Assembly (NCBI GenBank): GCA_016213405.1
Contig: JACRAM010000116.1
Span: 64,269 to 128,268 of the forward strand
From: Bacteroidota bacterium
Lineage (GTDB): Bacteria; Bacteroidota; Bacteroidia; Palsa-948
DNA length: 64,000 nucleotides
Reading direction: 5' to 3'
Part shown: one piece after another, positions 1-8,507 of the stretch
How positions within the stretch are numbered: the first letter of the stretch is position 1
Layout of the letters: each line of letters opens with the position of its first letter
Translations under genes and position numbers: made by a program
The notes under the pieces: generated by a model
The model's database searches: none
Told to the model about the DNA's origin: nothing
The model's input: only the letters and a program-made list of their open reading frames with translations

Positions 1-1322
1 GTTGTTGTAGTAGGAGAAACCGTTATTGCGCTTGAGGTAGAACCGGTGGTCCAAGAATAATTAGTTCCGCCACTTGCCAGTAAAGTCGAATTTTGTCCCA
101 TGCAAATAGTTGCATTACCTGAAACAGTTGCGATTGGTTGCTGAGTAATTGTAATGAGGATAGAAGCAGTATCGCTCCCGCATGAATTACTTGCAATTAC
201 TGAATAGGTAGAAGAAGTAGTTGGAGTAATAACAATTGGATTGGTGGTAGAACCATTGCTCCATGAATAATTTGTTCCTCCGCTTGCGGTGAGAGTTACT
301 GACTGTCCGTTACAAATAGACACATTTGTACTGTTGATTATAATAACCGGAATGCCACCGCTTGGAGGAATAAATTCCCAGAAATCATTTTTTATCGTAG
401 CGGGAATATCATTTGTCCAGCCAGTACCAATGTAACCATAGCAACCGATTGAAAAACCTACTGAAACTTCTCGTGCTCCTCCAGGAAAACTTGTCATCTG
501 CGTCCAAATATTTGTAGATGGATCGTATTGCCAAAAATCAGTCAGGCATGGACCTGTTCCCACATTGATAGTTCCTGTTCCTACATATAAATAATTTCCT
601 ATGGAAAATCCTACACATTCTGCTCGTAGCGTACTTGTAAAATTTGCTTTTTGCGTCCAGGTATTAGTTGCCTGATCCCATTCCCAAAAATCATTATAGT
701 GTTGTCCACTGTTCCACCCAGTGCCAATATATCCTTTGGTTCCAATTGAATATCCAAATGCAACACATCGTATAGCACCTGCAAAGTTGGATTTTTGTGT
801 CCATGTATTCGTTGCCTGATCCCATTCCCAGAAATCATTTGTATTTCCGCCATCGAATCCCGTACCAACATATCCTTTTGTTCCGATAGAAAAACCAATA
901 GCAAACGATCTGGCTGTTCCGGTAAAATTTGCTTTCTGAGTCCATACGTTTGTGGAAGGATCATATTCCCAAAAATCAACATAACATGCGCAGGATGGAT
1001 TTAATTGTGTTGAACCGGTACCAATGTATCCTTTATTGCCTATGGAAAATCCGATGGCAGCTCCCTTTGCAATTCCACCATAGTTTGCTTTCTGAGTCCA
1101 TACATTCGTTGCCTGATCCCATTCCCAGAAATCATTATAGAACGGACCCAGCCAATGAGCAGCCCCTGTTCCTATATAACCTTTTGTGCCGATTGAAAAT
1201 CCTGCAGCGGCATATCTTGGTGCACCGCCAAAGTTTGCTTTTTGAGTCCAGATTCCCTGAGAAAATACACAATAGCATTCTCCTAACACTGACACCATGA
1301 AAAAAATAATTCGCAAAAACAT
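1..1322 (-). CDS. Kelch-repeat secreted protein, partial (3' end beyond window)
   Basis: The minus-strand frame opens with ATG at 1322-1320 and stays open to the left edge, giving about 440 residues. A short hydrophobic signal peptide (MFLRIIFFMVSVLG...) leads straight into six propeller repeats. Each repeat starts with WTQKANF or a variant, continues with GFSIGTKGYIGTG, and ends with DFWEWDQATN or DFWEYDPSTN. Two PKD/SprB-like segments with the motif LTASGGTNYSWSNGS follow. The gene at 14368-16500 has the same architecture and ends in a T9SS sorting domain, so a T9SS tail is expected beyond the window but not seen. Likely a cell-surface or released protein; no enzymatic residues were recognised. 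It is divergent from the glycan operon. Confident as a gene; function unknown. Confidence 0.85.
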   Translation of the reverse strand, partial: MFLRIIFFMVSVLGECYCVFSQGIWTQKANFGGAPRYAAAGFSIGTKGYIGTGAAHWLGPFYNDFWEWDQATNVWTQKANYGGIAKGAAIGFSIGNKGYIGTGSTQLNPSCACYVDFWEYDPSTNVWTQKANFTGTARSFAIGFSIGTKGYVGTGFDGGNTNDFWEWDQATNTWTQKSNFAGAIRCVAFGYSIGTKGYIGTGWNSGQHYNDFWEWDQATNTWTQKANFTSTLRAECVGFSIGNYLYVGTGTINVGTGPCLTDFWQYDPSTNIWTQMTSFPGGAREVSVGFSIGCYGYIGTGWTNDIPATIKNDFWEFIPPSGGIPVIIINSTNVSICNGQSVTLTASGGTNYSWSNGSTTNPIVITPTTSSTYSVIASNSCGSDTASILITITQQPIATVSGNATICMGQNSTLLASGGTNYSWTTGSTSSAITVSPTTT

Positions 1323-1339
1323 GTTACTATGTGTGAGAG

Positions 1340-1347
1340 CAAATGTA
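1340..1347 (-). promoter_or_regulatory. Putative -7 box (TACATTTG) for the leftmost Kelch gene
   Basis: On the minus strand TACATTTG matches the Bacteroidota -7 consensus TAnnTTTG, 17 bp before the ATG at 1322. No matching TTTG -33 box is seen at 19-21 bp, so this is a half-supported promoter. Confidence 0.4.
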
Positions 1348-1426
1348 TAAAATCTATTGCCAATGTGAAAATATATTAAGATATTGGAATTTAAAGTACT
1401 TTCGGATTCGCTTTTTGCGATTAAAA

Positions 1427-2686
1427 ATGTATAAAGAAATTATAAAATGCAGAATCTGCGGAAACAAAAATTTGGTTCCGCTTATAAATCTTGGGGTGCA
1501 AGCACTAACAGGTGTATTTCCTAAAAGCAAGTCTGATAAAATTACTTCTGGTCCTTTGGAATTAGTGAAGTGCCATCCTGAAAATGCAAATGATGATGTT
1601 TGCCATTTGGTGCAGCTTCGCCATTCCTATAGCAGCAGCGAGATGTATGGAATGAATTACGGCTATCGTTCGGGATTGAATCAATCTATGGTAAAACATT
1701 TGACATCTATTGTTAATGAGATTATTTCTACAGTTGATTTGAGAAAAAATGATTTAATAGTTGACATTGGAAGCAATGATAGTACATTGTTGCAGCAATA
1801 TCCAAACGATAAAGGATTACTGCTGGCAGGCATTGATCCAACAGGAACAAAGTTTCAAAAATATTATCCTTCTCATATTGATTTGATTCCCGACTTTTTT
1901 TCTTTTGATAATATTAATAATAAATTTCCTGGAAAAAAAGCAAAAGTTATAACTTCCATAGCCATGTTTTATGATTTGGAAGATCCCATTTCTTTCGTGA
2001 AACAGATCCGCGATACACTTGCGGATGACGGTATCTGGGTTTTTGAACAAAGTTATTTGCCCGCCATGCTTGAAACAAATTCATATGATACTATTTGTCA
2101 TGAACATGTTGAATATTATTCGTTGAGGCAAATAAAATACATGCTGGACAAAGTTGGTTTTAAGATAATTGATGTGGTGCTTAACGATGTGAATGGCGGA
2201 AGTTTCAGAATCACTGCCGCAAAAAATAATTCTTCGCATAATCCCAAGCAAAGCGTAGCGAAATATGAATCGGCAGAAAATGAATTAATGCTTGATACAT
2301 TAAACCCTTATGAAATTTTCAAACAAAATATTGAACAGCATAGGCAGGAACTAATTGCTTTGATTCGCAGAATTCAAATGGAAGGAAAAAAAATATTTGG
2401 TTACGGAGCATCTACAAAAGGAAATGTGATTTTACAATATTGCGGGCTTACTCTAAATGATGTTCCTTTTATTGCGGAAGTGAACGAGGATAAATTCGGC
2501 TCTTATGCACCGTTTACACTTATTCCGATTATCTCTGAAAAAGAAGCATGGCAGATGAAACCGGATTATTTTCTGGTTCTTCCTTGGCATTTCAGAAAAG
2601 GAATCCTTGAAAAAGAAAATGAATTTTTAAAATCGGGAGGGAAGTTTATTTTCCCGCTTCCAAAAATTGAAATTGTTGATAAATGA
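1427..2686 (+). CDS. SAM-dependent C-methyltransferase (sugar methylation, NovU/TylC3-like)
   Basis: A 419-residue protein with the three-part layout of sugar C-methyltransferases. There is an N-terminal zinc-binding segment (CRIC at about residues 8-11, with a second Cys pair near 49-57), a Rossmann SAM domain with VDIGSNDSTLL near 111, and a C-terminal domain with FGYGASTKGNVILQY. Family members methylate NDP-keto-sugars in branched deoxysugar synthesis. The frame is open from 1343, but the ATG at 1427 is chosen because family similarity begins at MYKEIIKCRICG. It is first in a run of seven overlapping same-strand genes, which fits modification of a surface glycan sugar. Exact substrate unknown. 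Confidence 0.85.
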   Translation: MYKEIIKCRICGNKNLVPLINLGVQALTGVFPKSKSDKITSGPLELVKCHPENANDDVCHLVQLRHSYSSSEMYGMNYGYRSGLNQSMVKHLTSIVNEIISTVDLRKNDLIVDIGSNDSTLLQQYPNDKGLLLAGIDPTGTKFQKYYPSHIDLIPDFFSFDNINNKFPGKKAKVITSIAMFYDLEDPISFVKQIRDTLADDGIWVFEQSYLPAMLETNSYDTICHEHVEYYSLRQIKYMLDKVGFKIIDVVLNDVNGGSFRITAAKNNSSHNPKQSVAKYESAENELMLDTLNPYEIFKQNIEQHRQELIALIRRIQMEGKKIFGYGASTKGNVILQYCGLTLNDVPFIAEVNEDKFGSYAPFTLIPIISEKEAWQMKPDYFLVLPWHFRKGILEKENEFLKSGGKFIFPLPKIEIVDK

Positions 2687-3633
2687 AGAAAGCCATTGTT
2701 GTCGGACATACTGGCCAGGATGGCACCTATCTTTCTTCTCTGCTTCGTGAAAAAAAGTATGAGGTAGTAGGTATTGATATCAAAGAGGTATCAGAAAATA
2801 AATTTGGAATCAAGCATGTGGATGTGCTGCAAATGCCTCATGTGGAGAATCTTCTTCAGAAAACTCAACCGGATGAAATTTACTTTCTGGCTGCAGTTCA
2901 TCAGTCTTCTTCAGAGAAGCCGGTAGAAGACGGTGAGCTTTTTCAGATGAGTTTGAATTTGAATGTAAAGGCACTGATAAATTTTCTGGAAGGCATCAGA
3001 AAGCATTCCAAGCATAGTAGAATATTTTATGCCGGTTCATCACATGTTTTTGGAAGCCCGGTTCTATCTCCTCAGGATGAACGAACCCCATTTCAACCCG
3101 ATTGTATTTATGGCATAACAAAAACTGCTGGGATAAGAGCCTGTCATTTTTACAGGGAAAATCATGAGATATTCGCAAGTGTCGGGATATTTTATAATCA
3201 TGAATCATCCTTGCGCGAATCAAAATATGTTTCAAAAAAAATTGTTGAAACTGCTGTGTCAATAAAGTACGGGAAGAAAAACGAACTTATCCTTGGAAAT
3301 CTTGAATCTCAGATTGACTGGGGATATGCACCTGATTACATGCGGGCTGTTCACTCGATGATGCAGTTATCCTGTGCCGATGACTTTGTTATTTCAAGCG
3401 GAACCATTCATACAATAAATGATTTTGTTACGGTGGTATTTGTTTATTTAGGACTTGATTGGACTAAATTTGTAAAAGTAAACCCCTCACTTATTACAAA
3501 GAAGCAAAAACTAAATCTTTTTGGAAACAACCAAAAAATAAGAAAAGCGACAGGATGGTCTCCAAGTATTGATTTTAATGAACTCACAAAAATTCTGGTT
3601 GACGAAGAATTAAAAAAGCATGGCTCAAAGTAA
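2683..3633 (+). CDS. GDP-mannose 4,6-dehydratase-like NAD(P)-dependent SDR
   Basis: An extended short-chain dehydrogenase of 316 residues. The nucleotide motif GHTGQDGTYL near residues 8-17 is the form typical of GDP-mannose 4,6-dehydratase. The catalytic pair is Tyr143 and Lys147 (YGITK), and the YNHES motif near residue 190 is also Gmd-like. The following sequence diverges from classical Gmd, so another NDP-sugar substrate is possible. Its ATG overlaps the previous stop in an ATGA junction, showing translational coupling. It probably makes a keto-deoxysugar used by the neighbouring methyltransferase and transferases. Confidence 0.8.
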   Translation: MKKAIVVGHTGQDGTYLSSLLREKKYEVVGIDIKEVSENKFGIKHVDVLQMPHVENLLQKTQPDEIYFLAAVHQSSSEKPVEDGELFQMSLNLNVKALINFLEGIRKHSKHSRIFYAGSSHVFGSPVLSPQDERTPFQPDCIYGITKTAGIRACHFYRENHEIFASVGIFYNHESSLRESKYVSKKIVETAVSIKYGKKNELILGNLESQIDWGYAPDYMRAVHSMMQLSCADDFVISSGTIHTINDFVTVVFVYLGLDWTKFVKVNPSLITKKQKLNLFGNNQKIRKATGWSPSIDFNELTKILVDEELKKHGSK

Positions 3634-4354
3634 TACACTCATATTTATTCCCACTTATAACGAAGTGGAAAACGTTGAACGGATTTTTCGCGAGATAAAA
3701 TCTTTTAATCTTGGTGCAGATATTTTATTTTTGGATGATAATTCCCCGGATGGAACCGGAAAGCTGATTGATGAGTTGGTTGAAAAAAACAAAGATACAT
3801 TTGTAATTCACCGTGCAGGAAAATTTGGAATCGGAAGCGCGCATCAGGAAGGGATAAAATTGGCGTATGATAAAAATTATGAAATATTAATTACGATGGA
3901 TTGTGACTTTACCCATTCGCCATCTTATATTATTAATTTTATCAGGCATAGCGATAGTGCGGATATTGTCGTAGGTTCAAGATATATGAAGAAACACAGT
4001 CTGGCAACATGGAATGTTTTTAGAAAATTTCTTACCAATCTAGGTCATTTCCTGACTGTTAATTTATTGGACATGCCCTATGATGCAAGCGGTGCTTTCC
4101 GATTGTATTGCTTAAAAAGAATCGACAGAAAACTTTTTTCTCTTATTCAGTCAAACGGTTATTCTTTCTTTTTTGAAAGTCTTTTCATATTGCATTTTAA
4201 CAGGAAAAAGGTAGCTGAAATTCCTATCGAACTTCCTGCGAGAACATACGGAACATCCAAAATGAACTATAAGGATGTTTGGAAGAGTTTTGTGTTTCTT
4301 TCGCAGTTATTTTTTAGAAAATCATTTGATAAAAAATCTCTATACACTCCATGA
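3620..4354 (+). CDS. Family 2 glycosyltransferase, polyprenol-phosphate mannosyltransferase type
   Basis: A GT-A fold protein of 244 residues with DDNSPDGTG at 39-47, the metal-binding MDCDFTHSP at 93-101 and GSRYM downstream, the pattern of dolichol/polyprenol monophosphomannose synthases (DPM1 type). It lacks the C-terminal membrane segments of GtrB-like relatives. The expected reaction is transfer of a sugar from a nucleotide donor to a polyprenyl phosphate at the inner membrane face. This would supply the lipid-linked donor used by the GT39-like protein at 6635. It overlaps the preceding gene by 14 bp. Confidence 0.85.
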   Translation: MAQSNTLIFIPTYNEVENVERIFREIKSFNLGADILFLDDNSPDGTGKLIDELVEKNKDTFVIHRAGKFGIGSAHQEGIKLAYDKNYEILITMDCDFTHSPSYIINFIRHSDSADIVVGSRYMKKHSLATWNVFRKFLTNLGHFLTVNLLDMPYDASGAFRLYCLKRIDRKLFSLIQSNGYSFFFESLFILHFNRKKVAEIPIELPARTYGTSKMNYKDVWKSFVFLSQLFFRKSFDKKSLYTP

Positions 4355-5040
4355 CAACACACGCAGGAAAAGAAAAAGAAATAGAGCAAGACTGGGATAT
4401 TTACTGGGCGGATAAAGACAAGCCGGGAAATGCTGTTTATGATTTTCTTGCTGGAATATACCGCAGACTCATTGTCAAAAATATTTTAAATCATTTTATT
4501 AAAAAATATTTTTCAAAAGGAATTAATGTTCTGCATGCTGGCTGCGGAAGCGGGCAGGTGGATGCTGATATTGCCGGGTATATTAACATTACTGCTTTGG
4601 ATATTTCCGCAAACGCGTTGAAAATTTATAAGAGCATTCATGGAACTGATTGTAAAACAGTGCAGGGCAATATTTTCTCTTTGCCATTTGAAAATGATTC
4701 TTTTGACGGCTTGTATAATTTAGGTGTGCTTGAGCATTTTACGCAAGAAGAGATAAAACAGATTTTAATAGAATGCAAGCGCGTGATAAAACCCGGAGGT
4801 AAAATAATTATTCTATGGCCTCCCACATTTGGCTTTACCGTATTTATACTGGACAGTGCGCATTTTATTCTGAATAAGATTTTCAGAATGAATATTAAAC
4901 TCCATCCTGACGAAATTACACGTGTGAGATCGCGCAAGCATGCAATACAAACTTTTGAAAGCGCTGGTTTTAAAATGCTTGAATATTATTTTGGAATAAG
5001 AGATATTTTCACGCAGGCAGTTGTTGTAGCTAAAAAATAG
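4351..5040 (+). CDS. Class I SAM-dependent methyltransferase
   Basis: A 229-residue methyltransferase of the Methyltransf_11/25 type. Motif I VLHAGCGSGQVD lies at about 60-71, an acidic loop LDIS follows, then SLPFENDSFDGLYNLGVLEHF and the post-motif KPGGKIIILWPP. It overlaps the upstream glycosyltransferase by four bases (ATGA). The operon context suggests methylation of a sugar or of a lipid-linked glycan intermediate. The substrate cannot be read from the sequence. Confidence 0.8.
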   Translation: MTTHAGKEKEIEQDWDIYWADKDKPGNAVYDFLAGIYRRLIVKNILNHFIKKYFSKGINVLHAGCGSGQVDADIAGYINITALDISANALKIYKSIHGTDCKTVQGNIFSLPFENDSFDGLYNLGVLEHFTQEEIKQILIECKRVIKPGGKIIILWPPTFGFTVFILDSAHFILNKIFRMNIKLHPDEITRVRSRKHAIQTFESAGFKMLEYYFGIRDIFTQAVVVAKK

Positions 5041-5056
5041 TTTTTACTTTCGATAT

Positions 5057-6067
5057 ATGATACTCGTAACAGGCGCAACCGGATTTATCGGAAGGGAATT
5101 TATTCGGCAACTGTCAGAAAAAACAAATAAGAAAAATATTCTATGTCTTGTATATGATATTTGTGACAGTGAACTTGAGCGCGCAGGTAGAAAAAATCTA
5201 GATGATTTAGGAATTACTTATTTGCCGATTGATCTGGTGTCTGGAAGAGGAATGGAAAAAATACCGAAATCGCCCGACACGATATTTCATCTGGCATCCG
5301 TCACCATCACTGCGTCAAGAGATCACAGGGTAAATGATGTGGGCACTAAAAATCTGATTGATGCGATTCAGCCTATAAAACCCGCTATGAATTTTATTTA
5401 TACGAGCACGATTTGTGTAAATGACATGCGAAAAGATTTTTCTGCTCCTGTTACAGAGTCAATGGAAACGCCTGTTCATCCGGCAAATCTTTATGGTAGA
5501 AAAAAACTGATAGCGGAAAATTTTCTCAGGAAGTCTGCTTCTGAAAACAAATTTTCATTATCCATTATCCGTGTAACCGGAGTTTATGGTGTTGGTGCAA
5601 GAAAGAACGGATTGTTTGATAGTGTGGAACAGTTGGTTAAAAAAAAATCTTTGCTTATGAGGGTAAATTGGCCTGGTAAAATCAGTATCATTCATGTAAA
5701 TGACATGGCTGCATTTATTTATGGTGTATCTGAAAAGCAGCCGACACCTTCCTCCTGCGAAGTATACATTCCTTCCATAGAAGCAATAACTTTGCAAGAA
5801 ATGAGCAAAATAGTGCATAGTGTTTTGTGTATTGATTACAAAGAATTTCGTTTACCGAATTTTTTCTGGAGCATCTGCCGTTTCTTTGCCCGAAATAAAA
5901 ATGTAATTGAATACATTATGCCGCATAAATTGTATGATCGCTTCTGGCAAGCATGTTTGCTTGTAAATAATGAATTCTGGAATCAATCCGAAAAAATATA
6001 TTCCGTTATTGATGGTTGGAAGCCGATGAAATATGCTGAATACTTTAATCAAAAGAATAAAAAATAA
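5057..6067 (+). CDS. NAD-dependent epimerase/dehydratase (extended SDR)
   Basis: A 336-residue extended SDR with the nucleotide-binding glycines in GATGFIG (6-12), a Thr-Ser-Thr active segment near 116-118 and the catalytic Tyr146 and Lys150 (YGRKK). The C-terminus is longer than in core UDP-glucose epimerases and carries a hydrophobic patch ([10 protein letters not shown]), as in related SDRs of polysaccharide loci. It begins 16 bp after the previous stop and ends in a TAATG junction with the acetyltransferase. It probably epimerises or reduces an NDP-sugar for the same glycan. Confidence 0.8.
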   Translation: MILVTGATGFIGREFIRQLSEKTNKKNILCLVYDICDSELERAGRKNLDDLGITYLPIDLVSGRGMEKIPKSPDTIFHLASVTITASRDHRVNDVGTKNLIDAIQPIKPAMNFIYTSTICVNDMRKDFSAPVTESMETPVHPANLYGRKKLIAENFLRKSASENKFSLSIIRVTGVYGVGARKNGLFDSVEQLVKKKSLLMRVNWPGKISIIHVNDMAAFIYGVSEKQPTPSSCEVYIPSIEAITLQEMSKIVHSVLCIDYKEFRLPNFFWSICRFFARNKNVIEYIMPHKLYDRFWQACLLVNNEFWNQSEKIYSVIDGWKPMKYAEYFNQKNKK

Positions 6068-6660
6068 TGTTCAAGGAACTTTTTGCATTTATAAGGAGGA
6101 ACGGAATGAAAAGCATCTTCGTACATTTTTTTGAATTATACATAGGAGGTTTTTTGAGACTGATGCCAGGTGTTGGCGGATTGTTTTTCCGCGGATTGTT
6201 TTACAAGATGCTTTTTTCTGCTTCCGGAAAAAAACTCATCATCTATCCGAATGTCTATATTATTTTTTCTCATAAAATTTCTGTGGGAGACAGAGTGGCG
6301 ATTAATGTGGGAACATATCTTGAGGGCAGAGGAGGAATCAAAATGGGAAATAATATATTGATAGGACCGAATGTGGTTTTTGCAACGGCTGGTCACGGGA
6401 ATTCCCGAACAGATATTCCGATGTTTCAGCAGCCGGTAACGCTTGGTGAGATTGTGATTGAAGACGATGTTTGGATAGGTGCCAATGTGGTAATCAACAT
6501 GGGAGTGACCATTCATAAAGGATGTATCATTGCAGCAGGTTCGGTGGTTACGAAAGATGTTCCTCCTTATTCTGTATATGGCGGTGTGCCGGCAAAATTT
6601 ATTTCTAACAGAAAGGATAACCCGGAATTAAAAAATGAAAGCGAAGGAAAACTCTCCTGA
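6067..6660 (+). CDS. Left-handed beta-helix acyltransferase (WcaF/virginiamycin acetyltransferase-like)
   Basis: A 197-residue protein with hexapeptide repeats ([LIV]-G-x-x) from about residue 73 to the C-terminus, including [22 protein letters not shown] and [10 protein letters not shown]. The likely catalytic histidine is His110 in [10 protein letters not shown], and the C-terminal [10 protein letters not shown] is typical of sugar O-acetyltransferases. It starts at the A shared with the previous TAA. In this operon it most likely O-acetylates a glycan residue. Confidence 0.85.
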   Translation: MFKELFAFIRRNGMKSIFVHFFELYIGGFLRLMPGVGGLFFRGLFYKMLFSASGKKLIIYPNVYIIFSHKISVGDRVAINVGTYLEGRGGIKMGNNILIGPNVVFATAGHGNSRTDIPMFQQPVTLGEIVIEDDVWIGANVVINMGVTIHKGCIIAAGSVVTKDVPPYSVYGGVPAKFISNRKDNPELKNESEGKLS

Positions 6661-8371
6661 ACTGCACAAAACTTCTTCTGCTTCCCCCGCGCTTAATTTT
6701 ATTTTAGGTGCGCTGATAATTCTTTTCTGTTTCAGTCTGTTTAAAAATATTTCCTATCCTCTTGTCTGGAACGATGAATCGGAAGGCATAATGGCGGGTC
6801 AACGCATTCTTGAATACGGTTACCCGAAAGTGCATGACGGAAAAAATACAGTTATCTCATCGCTTGCGCCAGGTATTAATGTTGGCTACAAAGAAAAATA
6901 CGATGCTAACATCATTATCACCTGGGGAAATTATTACTGGTGTGCGATTGGAGTTTTTCTGGCGAAGTTTACAAACGATATTTATACGAAAACCGCTATG
7001 CTTCGGCTTCCGTTCACTGTCATGGGGCTGTTCGGATTATTGATTTTTGTTTTCTCTGCCCGGAAACTCTTTTCAAGCAAAGAGCATTTTAAGATTTTTG
7101 CTGCGCTGTTTGTTTTTGTAGAGCTGTTTTCAATTGCGCTTATCCTTCACATGCGCGAAGCAAGATATTTCTCCCTTGTGATTTTCCTGAGTGCTTGTTT
7201 TTTTTACATCTATTCTAATTATTTTTTCTTTCGGAAGATGAATAACCTCAAGTACTGGATTGGAATGACGCTTCTCCTCTTCTTTACTTTTCATGTGAAC
7301 TTCATTGCCTTTGCAATACTTGCAGCAACGCTGACGTTTAACAGGGGAATTATTTTTCTTTTTTCTTTTTTCAAAAATTCAAAGAACTTCAAGCAGGATT
7401 TTATTTCTGTTCTCCGGGAATCAGTTCCTCTTTTTGTTTCTGTTGTACTGATTTATCCTTTCGTGATTTTCTTTGAAATGTCAAAAACTTCTGCAGCCAT
7501 GTCTGAGTTTGTGAAATTTACTTTTGATAGTTATAAAACAAATATCCAAATGATTTATAATTATCTCACCAACCTTGAGTTTGCATATACTTTTATTATT
7601 GTGAAAGCTATCTGGCTGTTTCTTAGATGGTATTTACCATCTGGTTCAAAAAGCAATAAGAATAAAAAAACTGACCCGATTGAGTTGTTTCAAAAGCTTT
7701 CTCTTTTTGCTACATCATTTTTTATTATTTACGCTCTGATTATTGCCCGTACTCCATGGCTTTTCGTACGCCATTACATTGTCATGCAGCCTGTAATGGT
7801 TTTAATAATGATTACTGATATTTTTATTGTTTTTTATCAAATAAGTTCTTTGCAAAAAAAATCTATTCCTATAGCGAAATTTTCCTGTGCGGCATTATTA
7901 CTTATTTCTTTTTCTTTGAACGCAAAAAATAAAATTGAATATATAAAAGGGCATATTTATGAGATGACTCATCAATACAAAGGTGATCTGGATTATATCA
8001 TTCCTTACATTCAGCAGAACTTTAAGAATACAGATAGCCTTATTATTGCAACCAATTATGAAGAATTTTCCTATATGTATTATCTTCATAGCAAAGTAAC
8101 TATTGGTTATGTGTATAATAATATTGAGGACGATTTAAAATATATTCCCGATATTATTCTATACAGAAAATCATGGGGAACTGATCCGAAATATTTTAAT
8201 GAATTTATGCAAAAAGCAAAATATCAAAAAGTTACCTTGCCGGTAGCGGATTATTTTGTGAATAATATTCCTGAATTCGGTTCTAATTTTGTAACACAGC
8301 ACCAGTTTAAAACAAAACTTGCCAAAAATGAAAAGGAAATGATTGATATCTTTGTGCGCGTGAAAGAGTAG
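6635..8371 (+). CDS. GT39-like (ArnT/PMT superfamily) multi-pass glycosyltransferase
   Basis: A 578-residue membrane protein with about ten to twelve hydrophobic segments in its first 400 residues and a hydrophilic C-terminal domain. The first periplasmic loop carries W-N-D-E at 45-48, matching the acidic W-x-D-E motif of polyprenyl-phosphate-dependent glycosyltransferases. A second signature, [10 protein letters not shown], follows the next membrane helices. Such enzymes move sugars from polyprenyl phosphate to an exported acceptor, so it pairs with the DPM1-like enzyme at 3620. It overlaps the acetyltransferase by 26 bp and is last in the operon. Acceptor unknown. Confidence 0.8.
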   Translation: MKAKENSPELHKTSSASPALNFILGALIILFCFSLFKNISYPLVWNDESEGIMAGQRILEYGYPKVHDGKNTVISSLAPGINVGYKEKYDANIIITWGNYYWCAIGVFLAKFTNDIYTKTAMLRLPFTVMGLFGLLIFVFSARKLFSSKEHFKIFAALFVFVELFSIALILHMREARYFSLVIFLSACFFYIYSNYFFFRKMNNLKYWIGMTLLLFFTFHVNFIAFAILAATLTFNRGIIFLFSFFKNSKNFKQDFISVLRESVPLFVSVVLIYPFVIFFEMSKTSAAMSEFVKFTFDSYKTNIQMIYNYLTNLEFAYTFIIVKAIWLFLRWYLPSGSKSNKNKKTDPIELFQKLSLFATSFFIIYALIIARTPWLFVRHYIVMQPVMVLIMITDIFIVFYQISSLQKKSIPIAKFSCAALLLISFSLNAKNKIEYIKGHIYEMTHQYKGDLDYIIPYIQQNFKNTDSLIIATNYEEFSYMYYLHSKVTIGYVYNNIEDDLKYIPDIILYRKSWGTDPKYFNEFMQKAKYQKVTLPVADYFVNNIPEFGSNFVTQHQFKTKLAKNEKEMIDIFVRVKE

Positions 8372-8419
8372 TTGTTTTTCTACAGCAATCACGGCTACAT
8401 ACTTCTTTTCTTTTCTTTT

Positions 8420-8450
8420 TTTGCTTTCCGTTTCTTTTTTCCTACATTTG
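8420..8450 (+). promoter_or_regulatory. Bacteroidota promoter TTTG-N19-TACATTTG
   Basis: TTTG at 8420-8423 and TACATTTG at 8443-8450 are separated by exactly 19 bp, an exact match to the Bacteroidota primary sigma-factor consensus (TTTG-N19-21-TAnnTTTG). It lies 58 bp before the start of the large T9SS protein at 8508 and places the transcript start near 8457, just upstream of a perfect hairpin. Confidence 0.75.
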
Positions 8451-8462
8451 TCGAACATATTC

Positions 8463-8490
8463 AACCCGTTGGACGAATGTCCAACGGGTT
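8463..8490 (+). repeat. Perfect 12-bp inverted repeat in the 5' leader of the T9SS gene
   Basis: AACCCGTTGGAC is followed by GAAT and then its exact reverse complement. The stem is 12 bp with a 4-nt loop, ending 18 bp before the ATG at 8508. There is no T-tract, so it is not a typical terminator. It lies in the predicted 5' leader and could be an RNA-stabilising hairpin or a small dispersed palindrome. Confidence 0.7.
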
Positions 8491-8507
8491 AAACCAAACA
8501 AATTTGC

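Noticed and set aside
611-1300. Frames on both strands inside the leftmost Kelch gene
   Set aside because: They are shadows of the real minus-strand frame that opens at 1322 and carries the Kelch repeats.
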